Assembly (NCBI RefSeq): GCF_937863485.1
Contig: NZ_CALMFY010000151.1
Span: forward strand, 1-64,000
Origin: an uncultured Nostoc sp.
Lineage (GTDB): Bacteria > Cyanobacteriota > Cyanobacteriia > Cyanobacteriales > Nostocaceae
Direction of reading: 5' to 3'
DNA: 64,000 nt
Of this stretch, positions 47,823-55,446 are shown in pieces (within the stretch, counting starts at the first letter, position 1; every line of letters begins with the position of its first letter). Made by a program: the position numbers and the translations under genes. The notes below the pieces were generated by a model. The model did no database searches and was not told the origin of the DNA. It was given only the letters and a program-made list of their open reading frames with translations.

Positions 47823-48269
47823 ATCTACCCCTGTTTATACTGGTAAAACCTGCAATTAAAGAAATTTTTCATCTTTAAAAATTTAACGGTTCAATCATGA
47901 TGTATCGTGTATTGCTACCCAATGTCAATTGGGTACTCAAGGAGTGAATAGTCCTATTGGTGACAATACTCTCCGTTAGGTATTGCAGCGTTTTTCATTT
48001 CAATAAACCACGGGCTAGGGAACATTGCCGTATCCCTACGAAAATCTGTAGTTCAATTAACTGAAAATAGCTGTAAGCTCTGTTGACAACAGAACAGTGA
48101 GAGCTTGCTCACCATGTTTTGAGGTTTGATTCCCTGTCGCTGATTTTACGACAGAACGCGCAAGAATAACTAGTGGCTAACTTTTCTTTGGAGAAAAGTT
48201 AACGTATTGTTGGGGCAATTCATGAATTGCTCCTACACAAACCTTGCTAAATCCCAGTATTATTTTGAT
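47823..48269. other. Upstream region of the sbtA operon
   Basis: Apart from the dyad at 47916-47935 I see a TGTTGACAACA dyad at about 48081-48091 and no gene. Confidence 0.35.
47916..47935. promoter_or_regulatory. Dyad upstream of sbtA, possible LysR-type site
   Basis: TACCCAAT-GTCA-ATTGGGTA is a perfect 8-bp dyad about 94-113 bases ahead of the sbtA start. Location and symmetry would fit a regulator site; identity with known CmpR/NdhR boxes is not shown. Confidence 0.4.
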
Positions 48270-48457
48270 TTACAACAGTTTGGTAAACCCCGCTTGCTTA
48301 AAATGACGGTCAGATGTTAAGGCTTGAGTAATCCCTTCCTGTGTCATCACCGCAAAGCTAATACAGTCAGTTAGCCCCCAATCTTTATCAGGACGCTGGC
48401 TGTATAACATCCAACCTTCATCTAGCAATTTTTGGTCAAAAGGGATGATTTGCACAC
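48270..48457 (-). pseudogene. PIN-domain toxin, C-terminal half
   Basis: Encodes 'VQIIPFDQKLLDEGW' and 'KDWGLTDCISFAVM' plus 'LTSDRHF', the second half of a VapC-type PIN nuclease, with two of its acidic residues. The first half lies 6.4 kb away at 54820-55045. The two halves join in frame (RLLKS-VQIIPF) if the element 48463-54814 and one 5-bp copy are removed. Inactive as it stands. Confidence 0.85.
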
Positions 48458-48462
48458 TTTCA

Positions 48463-48628
48463 GGACTTACGCATCGTACATAAGTACTACACGCAATTTG
48501 GGTATAAAGCCATGTTTAGTAGCCAGCGATCGCTTTCTATGCCAATAAATTAAAGTTATGCGAAGTGCCTGAAACGAGCAAATATCATAATGCACATTAT
48601 GGTTAATTTGTACAGTGCATAAGTCCTA
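48463..48628 (+). repeat. Left terminal inverted repeat of the 6.35-kb unit
   Basis: Outer end CAGGACTTACGCATCG; inner end (inverted) TAGGACTTATGCACTG. A 110-bp stretch (48629-48738) without counterpart on the right separates it from the 56-bp inner repeat. Confidence 0.85.
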
Positions 48629-48796
48629 TGATTGACAAAAGGCAGTTTATTTTAACCTCTCACCGATGGATTTTTTCGTGCCAAATTTTGATTGCCCCAA
48701 CATCATTTATGGGCAAGTTGGTAAATCAATAAAACACGCTCTGCAATATTTCTTTACAACGTGTCCTGTTTTGCGCGTATCCCGGCTGAACCCCTT

Positions 48797-48964
48797 TAAG
48801 AGGATGTTTGAAAAGTCCTCTTGTCGATATCAAAAGTTCTAATTATCTCTAAATCCCCCTTAAAAAGCGGAACTTTGATTCCGGTTCCCCCCTTTTTAAG
48901 TGGGGTATAGGAAATATAAAAGTGCCTAAAGTTATAGCAAAACACTTTTCAAACAACCTCTAAA
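48797..48964. mobile_element. Nested miniature element (AGAGG.TGTTTGAAAAGT ends)
   Basis: Inverted ends AGAGGATGTTTGAAAAGT (left) and ACTTTTCAAACAACCTCT (right) enclose about 165 bp including a CCCCCTT palindrome. One end of the same family occurs alone at 21696-21715. It sits inside the larger unit, ahead of the kinase gene. Confidence 0.6.
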
Positions 48965-49001
48965 TACTCTACTGAGAGAAATAAATCAGTAGAGTATTTT
49001 T
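48962..49001 (+). terminator. Strong hairpin with T-run upstream of the kinase gene
   Basis: Perfect 14-bp stem AAATACTCTACTGA and complement, 10-base loop, then TTTTTA. It lies about 90 bases ahead of the kinase start and may insulate or attenuate it. Confidence 0.65.
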
Positions 49002-49089
49002 ATAGGAGCCTGATGTCTTGACTTGAATTTTGGGAATTATTATAGGAACCGCCAAAATCCATTGTAAAACAACATTCAGGCAAGTAATA

Positions 49090-52000
49090 GTGTCTAAATT
49101 AATTGTTCGTATCCCAGAGTACAGTATTACCAGTTTAATTTATGAAGCTACTGCCACAGTAATTTATCGAGCATACTGCAAAGTTAACGGAGACTCAGTT
49201 GTGATCAAACTGCTCAAAGCAGAGTATCCTACTGTCAAAGAGATTGCTCAGATCAAGCACGAATACGAAATTATCCAAAATCTGAATATTGCAGGTGTAA
49301 TCAAAACCCAAAAATTAATCAATTGCGACAATGGGTATAGTAATGGTCTAGCAATGGTTTTAGAAGATTTTGGCGGAGAATCCTTAAAAGATCAGATATC
49401 TACTACAGGGTTTGAACTCAGAAAATTTCTCAACATCGCCGTTCAAATTACTGAAACATTAGGAGAGTTGCATAGTCACCACATTATTCATAAGGATATT
49501 AAACCTGAAAACATTCTTTATAACCCCAATAGCGAAAAAATCAAACTGATTGACTTCAGCATTGCTTCGCTGCTGTCAAAAGAAAGCCCAGAAATCACTA
49601 GCCTCAACCTCCTAGAAGGAACGCTGGCTTATATGTCGCCAGAGCAAACTGGACGCATCAATCGAACCTTAGATTATCGTACAGATTTTTACTCATTAGG
49701 CGTGAGTTTTTACGAAATGCTAACGGGTCGGCTCCCGTTCCAGAATGTTCAAGATCCAATGGAGTTGGTGCATTGTCACATTGCGAAAATTCCAATGGCT
49801 CCTGAGGAGATTAATCCTAATATACCACTGGGAATCTGTGCGATCGCCATGAAACTCCTGAGCAAAAATGCTGAAGATCGCTACCAAAGTGCTTACGGGT
49901 TAAAGGCTGACCTAGAGAAAGCAATGCTTCAACTGGAAACAAAAGGAAGGATTGACCTTTTTAGCTTAGGTGAGCAGGATTTTTCGCATCAATTTCAAAT
50001 AGCTCAAAAACTTTATGGTCGGGAGGTAGAAGTGGCAGCTCTTATGGCTGCCTTCGAGAAAGTTAGCCTTGGTTCGAGTGAAGTTGTGTTAGTAGGAGGA
50101 TACTCAGGTATCGGCAAATCCTCACTGGTGAACGAAGTTCATAAACCTATTGTGCGCCAACGAGGTTACTTCATCGGTGGCAAATTTGACCAACTCAAGC
50201 GAGATATTCCTTATGCTTCTTTGATTCAAGCATTTCGAGAATTGATGCGACAACTGTTAACTGAAACCCAAGTCAGAGTTGAGGTTTGGAAAAATAAATT
50301 GCTACAAGCATTGGGAGTTAACGGCCAGGTCATTATTGATGTTATCCCAGAAGTAGAACTGATTATCGGGCAGCAAGCGCCTGTACCGCAGTTGGGTGTT
50401 ACTGAGTCTCAAAACCGTTTTAATCGGGTATTTAAGCAATTTATTCATGCCTTTACTGCTGTAGATCATCCCTTAGTACTGTTTTTAGATGACCTGCAAT
50501 GGGCAGATGCTGCCTCTTTGAAGCTGGTCGAGAATTTGATGACTGACCTAGAAACCCAGTATTTATTGATGATTGGGGCTTACCGAGATAACGAAGTTAG
50601 TCCTACCCATCCGTTGATATTAATGCTAGAGGCAATTCGAGTATCTGGGGCAACGGTTGAAGAACTGCTCTTGAAGCCATTAGCAGCACCTCATATTACT
50701 CAACTGCTTACTGACACATTCAATTGCGAATCATCTCAGGCAGAACCTTTAGCTGATTTGCTACTTCAAAAAAGCCAAGGTAATCCCTTTTTCTTGACTC
50801 AGTTATTAAAAGTATTGCATCAAGATAATCTCTTAACATTTAATTACGGTTTAGGTTTATGGCAGTGGGATATTAACAAAATTGAGTCACAAGCCATTAC
50901 CGATAATGTAGTCGATTTAATGGTGAATAAAATTCAGAGACTGTCAGAATCAACCCAGCAAGTTTTACAATTAGCTGCTTGTGTTGGTAATCGTTTTAAT
51001 TTAGAAATTCTAGCAGTAGTAAACGAAAAATCTGCATCAGCAACAGCAGCTGATTTATGGTCAGCTTTACAGGAGGGATTAATTCTTCCCTTGAGCGATA
51101 CTTATAAAATTCCTCAGTTGTTGAATCAGTCGGAATTGGCAATATACTGTGATAATGCGGTACAAATTGACTATAAGTTCTTGCACGATCGCGTTCAGCA
51201 AGCTGCTTATTCTTTAATTCCAATCGGTCAGCAACAACAAGTACACCTGAAGGTTGGAAAGTTACTATTACATAATACTGAAAAAACTCAGTTAGATGAG
51301 CATCTTTTCGAGATTGTCAACCATCTAAATGCTGGAGAATCATTGATTATTGAACCAGCAGAAAGATATGAAATGGCGGAATTAAATCTGAAATTAGGTC
51401 AACGAGCAAAATCATCCTCGGCGTTTGTAACTGCCCTGAAATTGTTGAAAATCGGGATAAATTATTTAAATAAAAATAGTTGGCAAGATAAATATTTACT
51501 GACATTAAATTTATATTTACAAGTTGGAGAAGCAGAATTTTTAAATGGAAGATACGAACAAGCTTTGCTGATTTTTGAGCAGACTTTCAGCCAGGTTAAA
51601 AATACTCTTGATATGTGTCGAGTAAATGAATATCGGATTATGTGTTATCGCATGGAGAATGACTTAAACTCCGCTTATGAAATTGGGTTAAACACCTTGA
51701 AGATTTTAGGTTTTGAGTTTACAGCTTATCCTGATGATGCATATCTGTTGGAAAAACTTAATCAAACAAAGAAAGTTATTGGCGATCGCTCAACTTTTAG
51801 TCTGGCAGAACTACCACAAATGCAAGACGAAGAAAAGTTAATGGCTCAACGCATCTTAAAAGAAGTTTGGCCTATTGCTTACTTTTTAGGATCTAAAGCG
51901 TTGCACGTTACATCTATGAATTTGACTCAACTTTCGGTTCAGTATGGCAACTCACCGATTTCAGTATTTGGCTATATGCTGTATTCCTTCAACTTAGTAT

Positions 52001-54543
52001 TTCAATATGGTGAGGTAGATTCAGGTTATGAGTTTGGGCAGCTTTCTCTCCAACTCCATGAAATTATGAGAACGAAGGAATTAGAAGCGAATATTTTGAA
52101 TATGTGGGGAGGTTTAATCTGTCATTACAAAGACCATATTAGCCTGGCAAAACCTTATTTGTTAAAGGGATTTAATAGCGGTTTAGAAACAGGTTCTTAC
52201 CAATGGTCTGGTTATTGTTCAGTTAATTTTTTATGGCAATCTTTATTTGGGAATGAATCTTTAGAAAAAACCGCAGAAGTAGCCGAAGATTTTATTCCTA
52301 CCCTCCGCAAAATTGACAAAAATATGTTGAACTACCATCTGCTGGCTATGGAAGCGATCGCTAACCTAACTAAGCCAGCAGGCAAGATTGACGAGCTTGT
52401 TGGAACTTGGGCAGATGAACAGCAAGTGCTAGAGTTTGCGTTGGCATCTTCTGATATGTTGAGTGCATTTGTAGTTTACATCTATAAACTTGCGCTTTGT
52501 AACTGGTATGGAGAGTATACCAAAGCTGTTGAGTATGCAGAGAATGCAGAAAAATTTGTTGGGGGATCACGAGGAATTTTTATTAATCCTGTTTTCTACT
52601 TTCACCAAAGTATTGCTTTGGCAAGAGCTTATGGTGAGGTAGATACAACAACTCAAGCCATTTATCTGCATAAACTAAATGTCAACCTGGAAAAATTCCA
52701 GCAATGGGCAATGCACTGCCCAACCAATTATCAACACAAGTTCCTGCTGATTCAAGCTGAAATTGCCAGGATTTGTCAACAAGATTATCAGGCAATGGAG
52801 TTGTATGACAAGGCGATCGTCTCTGCTGCCGAAAACGGTTATTTACAAAATGAAGCCTTAGCAAACGAACTCGCATTTCGATTTTACTTGGCCAAGGACA
52901 GAAAAAACCTTGCCAAAGTTTATCTTACAGAAGCCCGCTATCGCTATCTGAAGTGGGAAGCGATGGGTAAAGTCCAACAACTAGAGGAACAATATTCTCA
53001 ATTTTTTACAGATACAGCAGCAGAAACAACTCTTCGGGGCACTGCTACAAACTCAATCAGAGATACTTCTGAAGCTAAAACCCAAATTCTAGATTTAAGC
53101 ACAGCGATTAAAGCATCACAAGCACTGTCGAGTGAGATGGAGCTAAATCGGCTGTTGGAGAAGATGATGACAATCGCGATCGAGAATGCTGGTGCCCAAA
53201 TGGGTTATCTACTTGTTAAACGGGAGAACCAATGGCTGATTGAAGCTGAGGGAAACGTTGATCGAGACCAAGTGACAGTGCAATCATCCAGCCTGGTTCA
53301 AGTAAAGCATAAACTACCAGTTTTGCTGATTAATTATGTTGAAAGAACAAAAGAAAATTTGGTTTTAGACGATGCTAGCCACACAGAGCGTTTTGCCAGT
53401 GACAACTATATTATTGCCAATCAACCCAAATCAGTTTTGTGTTTGCCTTTCGCTCATCAGGGTAAGCTAACCGGAGTTCTTTACTTGGAAAATAACCTTA
53501 CCACCGGAGCCTTTACCGCAGAGCGACTAGAGGTACTGAACTTATTGACTTCACAAGTTTCTATCTCAATAGAAAATGCTCGGCTCTACACAAATTTGCA
53601 CATATACTCCCAAGAGTTAGAGATTTCGGAAACACAAGCGCGTGAGAAAGCAAAGGAGCTAGAGCAGACGCTCGCTGAATTGAAGCTCACCCAGTCCCAG
53701 ATGGTGCAAAGCGAAAAAATGTCTAGCCTGGGGCAGTTGGTAGCAGGCGTTGCTCACGAAATCAATAACCCAGTCAGCTTTATCTACGGCAACCTTACTT
53801 ATGTCAATAATTATATCAAAGACTTGATGAGTGTAATACAACTTTATCAGCAGCAAAACCAGAATTTACCACCTAAAGTTCAGAATGAAATAGATGCAGT
53901 TGACTTAGATTTTTTGATGGAAGACTTACCTAAGCTGTTGGCTTCAATGAAAGTGGGAACTGATCGCATTCGCCAAATTGTATTATCTTTACGAAACTTT
54001 TCCCGCCTAGACGAAGCTGAAGTCAAAGCCGTTGATATCCATGAGGGCATTGATAGCACCTTAATGATTTTGCAAAGTCGGCTTAAACCCCAACCAGACT
54101 CTCCCGGAATTCAGGTAATACAGGAGTACGGCAACCTGCCACCCGTAGAGTGCTACCCTGGGCAACTGAATCAGGTATTTATGAACCTGATCGCTAATTC
54201 AATTGACTCTTTGGAAGAATTTAACAAACATCGGACTGATGCAGAGAGAATACGTCGCCCAGGTATTATTACAATTCGTACTACTGTTAAGGGTGATCTT
54301 GTTGTCATTCGTATTGCTGACAACGGTTCTGGGATCTCTGAAAATATCCGGCAGCAACTCTTCACCCCCTTTTTTACTACAAAACCTGTCGGTAAAGGAA
54401 CTGGTTTAGGGCTATCTATTAGTTACCAGATTGTAACTAAAAAGCATCAAGGACAGTTAGAATGTGTATCGGTTTTAGGACAAGGGGCTGAATTTATTAT
54501 CTCTATCCCCCTTCAGGGAAGACTAAAAGCAAGAAGTGTCTAA
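49090..54543 (+). CDS. Multidomain Ser/Thr kinase-ATPase-GAF-histidine kinase (HstK type)
   Basis: About 1,817 residues from GTG 49090 (the frame opens at TTG 49030). Order: Ser/Thr kinase domain (about 8-280; 'VVIKLL', 'HKDIKPEN' with D136, 'DFSIAS'); AAA-type ATPase of the COG3899 group (Walker A 'GGYSGIGKSS', K343; Walker B 'LVLFLDDLQWAD'); long helical TPR-like region (about 700-1,300); GAF domain (about 1,345-1,505); histidine kinase with H1556 in 'GVAHEINNP' and intact N, G1 and G2 boxes ('NLIANSIDS', 'DNGSGIS', 'GKGTGLGLSIS'). Anabaena HstK proteins share this plan and join Ser/Thr and two-component signalling. No transmembrane helix; cytosolic. It is the sole passenger of the 6.35-kb unit and nearly fills it. 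Confidence 0.92.
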   Translation: MSKLIVRIPEYSITSLIYEATATVIYRAYCKVNGDSVVIKLLKAEYPTVKEIAQIKHEYEIIQNLNIAGVIKTQKLINCDNGYSNGLAMVLEDFGGESLKDQISTTGFELRKFLNIAVQITETLGELHSHHIIHKDIKPENILYNPNSEKIKLIDFSIASLLSKESPEITSLNLLEGTLAYMSPEQTGRINRTLDYRTDFYSLGVSFYEMLTGRLPFQNVQDPMELVHCHIAKIPMAPEEINPNIPLGICAIAMKLLSKNAEDRYQSAYGLKADLEKAMLQLETKGRIDLFSLGEQDFSHQFQIAQKLYGREVEVAALMAAFEKVSLGSSEVVLVGGYSGIGKSSLVNEVHKPIVRQRGYFIGGKFDQLKRDIPYASLIQAFRELMRQLLTETQVRVEVWKNKLLQALGVNGQVIIDVIPEVELIIGQQAPVPQLGVTESQNRFNRVFKQFIHAFTAVDHPLVLFLDDLQWADAASLKLVENLMTDLETQYLLMIGAYRDNEVSPTHPLILMLEAIRVSGATVEELLLKPLAAPHITQLLTDTFNCESSQAEPLADLLLQKSQGNPFFLTQLLKVLHQDNLLTFNYGLGLWQWDINKIESQAITDNVVDLMVNKIQRLSESTQQVLQLAACVGNRFNLEILAVVNEKSASATAADLWSALQEGLILPLSDTYKIPQLLNQSELAIYCDNAVQIDYKFLHDRVQQAAYSLIPIGQQQQVHLKVGKLLLHNTEKTQLDEHLFEIVNHLNAGESLIIEPAERYEMAELNLKLGQRAKSSSAFVTALKLLKIGINYLNKNSWQDKYLLTLNLYLQVGEAEFLNGRYEQALLIFEQTFSQVKNTLDMCRVNEYRIMCYRMENDLNSAYEIGLNTLKILGFEFTAYPDDAYLLEKLNQTKKVIGDRSTFSLAELPQMQDEEKLMAQRILKEVWPIAYFLGSKALHVTSMNLTQLSVQYGNSPISVFGYMLYSFNLVFQYGEVDSGYEFGQLSLQLHEIMRTKELEANILNMWGGLICHYKDHISLAKPYLLKGFNSGLETGSYQWSGYCSVNFLWQSLFGNESLEKTAEVAEDFIPTLRKIDKNMLNYHLLAMEAIANLTKPAGKIDELVGTWADEQQVLEFALASSDMLSAFVVYIYKLALCNWYGEYTKAVEYAENAEKFVGGSRGIFINPVFYFHQSIALARAYGEVDTTTQAIYLHKLNVNLEKFQQWAMHCPTNYQHKFLLIQAEIARICQQDYQAMELYDKAIVSAAENGYLQNEALANELAFRFYLAKDRKNLAKVYLTEARYRYLKWEAMGKVQQLEEQYSQFFTDTAAETTLRGTATNSIRDTSEAKTQILDLSTAIKASQALSSEMELNRLLEKMMTIAIENAGAQMGYLLVKRENQWLIEAEGNVDRDQVTVQSSSLVQVKHKLPVLLINYVERTKENLVLDDASHTERFASDNYIIANQPKSVLCLPFAHQGKLTGVLYLENNLTTGAFTAERLEVLNLLTSQVSISIENARLYTNLHIYSQELEISETQAREKAKELEQTLAELKLTQSQMVQSEKMSSLGQLVAGVAHEINNPVSFIYGNLTYVNNYIKDLMSVIQLYQQQNQNLPPKVQNEIDAVDLDFLMEDLPKLLASMKVGTDRIRQIVLSLRNFSRLDEAEVKAVDIHEGIDSTLMILQSRLKPQPDSPGIQVIQEYGNLPPVECYPGQLNQVFMNLIANSIDSLEEFNKHRTDAERIRRPGIITIRTTVKGDLVVIRIADNGSGISENIRQQLFTPFFTTKPVGKGTGLGLSISYQIVTKKHQGQLECVSVLGQGAEFIISIPLQGRLKARSV

Positions 54544-54646
54544 TCTTTACCGCCACTGATTGCAATTACAAATTACGAATTAGTAATTAGGGGTTCAGCC
54601 GGGATACGCGCAAAACAGGACACGTTGTAAAGAAATATTGCAGAGA

Positions 54647-54814
54647 TTGGATTTACGCACTATACAAATTAACCATAATGTGCCTTATAATATTTGATCG
54701 TTTCAGGCGCTTCGCATAACTTTAATTTATTGGCATAGAAAGCGATCGCTGGCTACTAAACATGGCTTTATACCCAAATTGCGTGTAGTACTTATGTACG
54801 ATGCGTAAGTCCTG
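54647..54814 (-). repeat. Right terminal inverted repeat of the 6.35-kb unit
   Basis: Inverted copy of 48463-48628. It abuts directly the 56-bp inner inverted repeat at 54590-54645. Confidence 0.85.
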
Positions 54815-54819
54815 ACTTT

Positions 54820-55045
54820 TTAAAAGTCGCAAACTGTTGATGAAAGCAACTGTCTGAATACGGCTAACTGGTGTACACAGAGCATCTGCAACCTCCAATA
54901 GTACAAACTCAGTTGTCACCAAAGGCGTTTCTAAGCGCAAAAGTCTATCCATTACCTCATTTGCCTGGTGATGAAGATTATCCCTAACATTAAGAAGGGC
55001 AATCTAGGCAGTTGTGTCTACAAAAACTTTCGTCAAGGTTATGAT
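54820..55045 (-). pseudogene. PIN-domain toxin, N-terminal half with nonsense codon
   Basis: Encodes 'VFVDTTA-stop-IALLN', 'TTEFVLLEVADAL' and 'INSLRLLKS'. TAG at 55004-55006 replaces the Trp (TGG) usual in 'VDTSAWIAL'. The frame overlaps the end of the antitoxin gene and would start at a non-ATG codon (TTG at 55036 or earlier). It is cut at 54820 by the 6.35-kb unit. The toxin is thus broken twice. The catalytic Asp and Glu of this half are kept. Confidence 0.8.
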
Positions 55046-55290
55046 TCTCGCTTTGGCATTCCATAGAGATAATGGTCATGCTGGTGTGTCAAATCGCCAA
55101 TATCTGTATCAACTGCACAGTTTTTAATCAACTGCCTTAGTTTATCCCAATCTGAGTCTTCTGGCGTTACTGACTGAGGTGTGTGGTTTTCTTCGACAAA
55201 CACGATTATAACTGACTGCCCCTCATGCCCTTCAATTGGTTCGTTAGGATGAACCACACCGTTTTGGAATGTGCCTTTGACTGACAGCAT
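55039..55290 (-). CDS. Antitoxin-like protein of the broken PIN pair
   Basis: An 83-residue acidic protein. The N-terminus 'MLSVKGTFQNGVVHPNEPIEGHEGQSVIIVF' is a small beta-rich module seen in short antitoxins of cyanobacterial VapBC-like pairs (DUF104-like). The rest is acidic and flexible, fitting a toxin-binding tail. Its stop overlaps the PIN reading frame, the usual antitoxin-toxin coupling. With the toxin inactivated it is an orphan; it may still neutralise related toxins. Confidence 0.75.
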   Translation of the reverse strand: MLSVKGTFQNGVVHPNEPIEGHEGQSVIIVFVEENHTPQSVTPEDSDWDKLRQLIKNCAVDTDIGDLTHQHDHYLYGMPKRES

Positions 55291-55446
55291 AGCTTTTTCT
55301 TGCTTCTACATAAATCATGATAGAGTACCATTCTGGTTAAGAATATTCCCACACAATCTTTATTGACCAAGTTTCGTTAGGATATTGTAACCTGGGCAAT
55401 AGCAACTCTCTATTGATGTGACGCCAGGTATCGCTTTTTCACATCC

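Larger units (their letters stand above)
48463..54814. mobile_element. 6.35-kb transposon-like unit carrying a signalling kinase
   Basis: Both outer ends read CAGGACTTACGCATCG inward. Left repeat 48463-48628 and right repeat 54647-54814 are inverted copies, with the first 105 bases identical and about seven differences in all. A further 56-bp inverted pair (48739-48794 and 54590-54645) is identical. ACTTT flanks the unit directly (48458-48462 and 54815-54819). The target is a PIN-domain gene whose frame is restored on removal. Each terminal copy has its own imperfect inverted ends, so the unit resembles a composite of two inverted miniature elements plus cargo. The only gene inside is the kinase at 49090-54543. 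There is no transposase, so mobility must have been supplied elsewhere. Confidence 0.85.

Noticed and set aside
48270-55045. Inversion between two miniature elements as cause of the split PIN gene
   Set aside because: Both PIN junctions carry the same outer element end and one copy each of ACTTT, which fits insertion of the whole unit better than an inversion.
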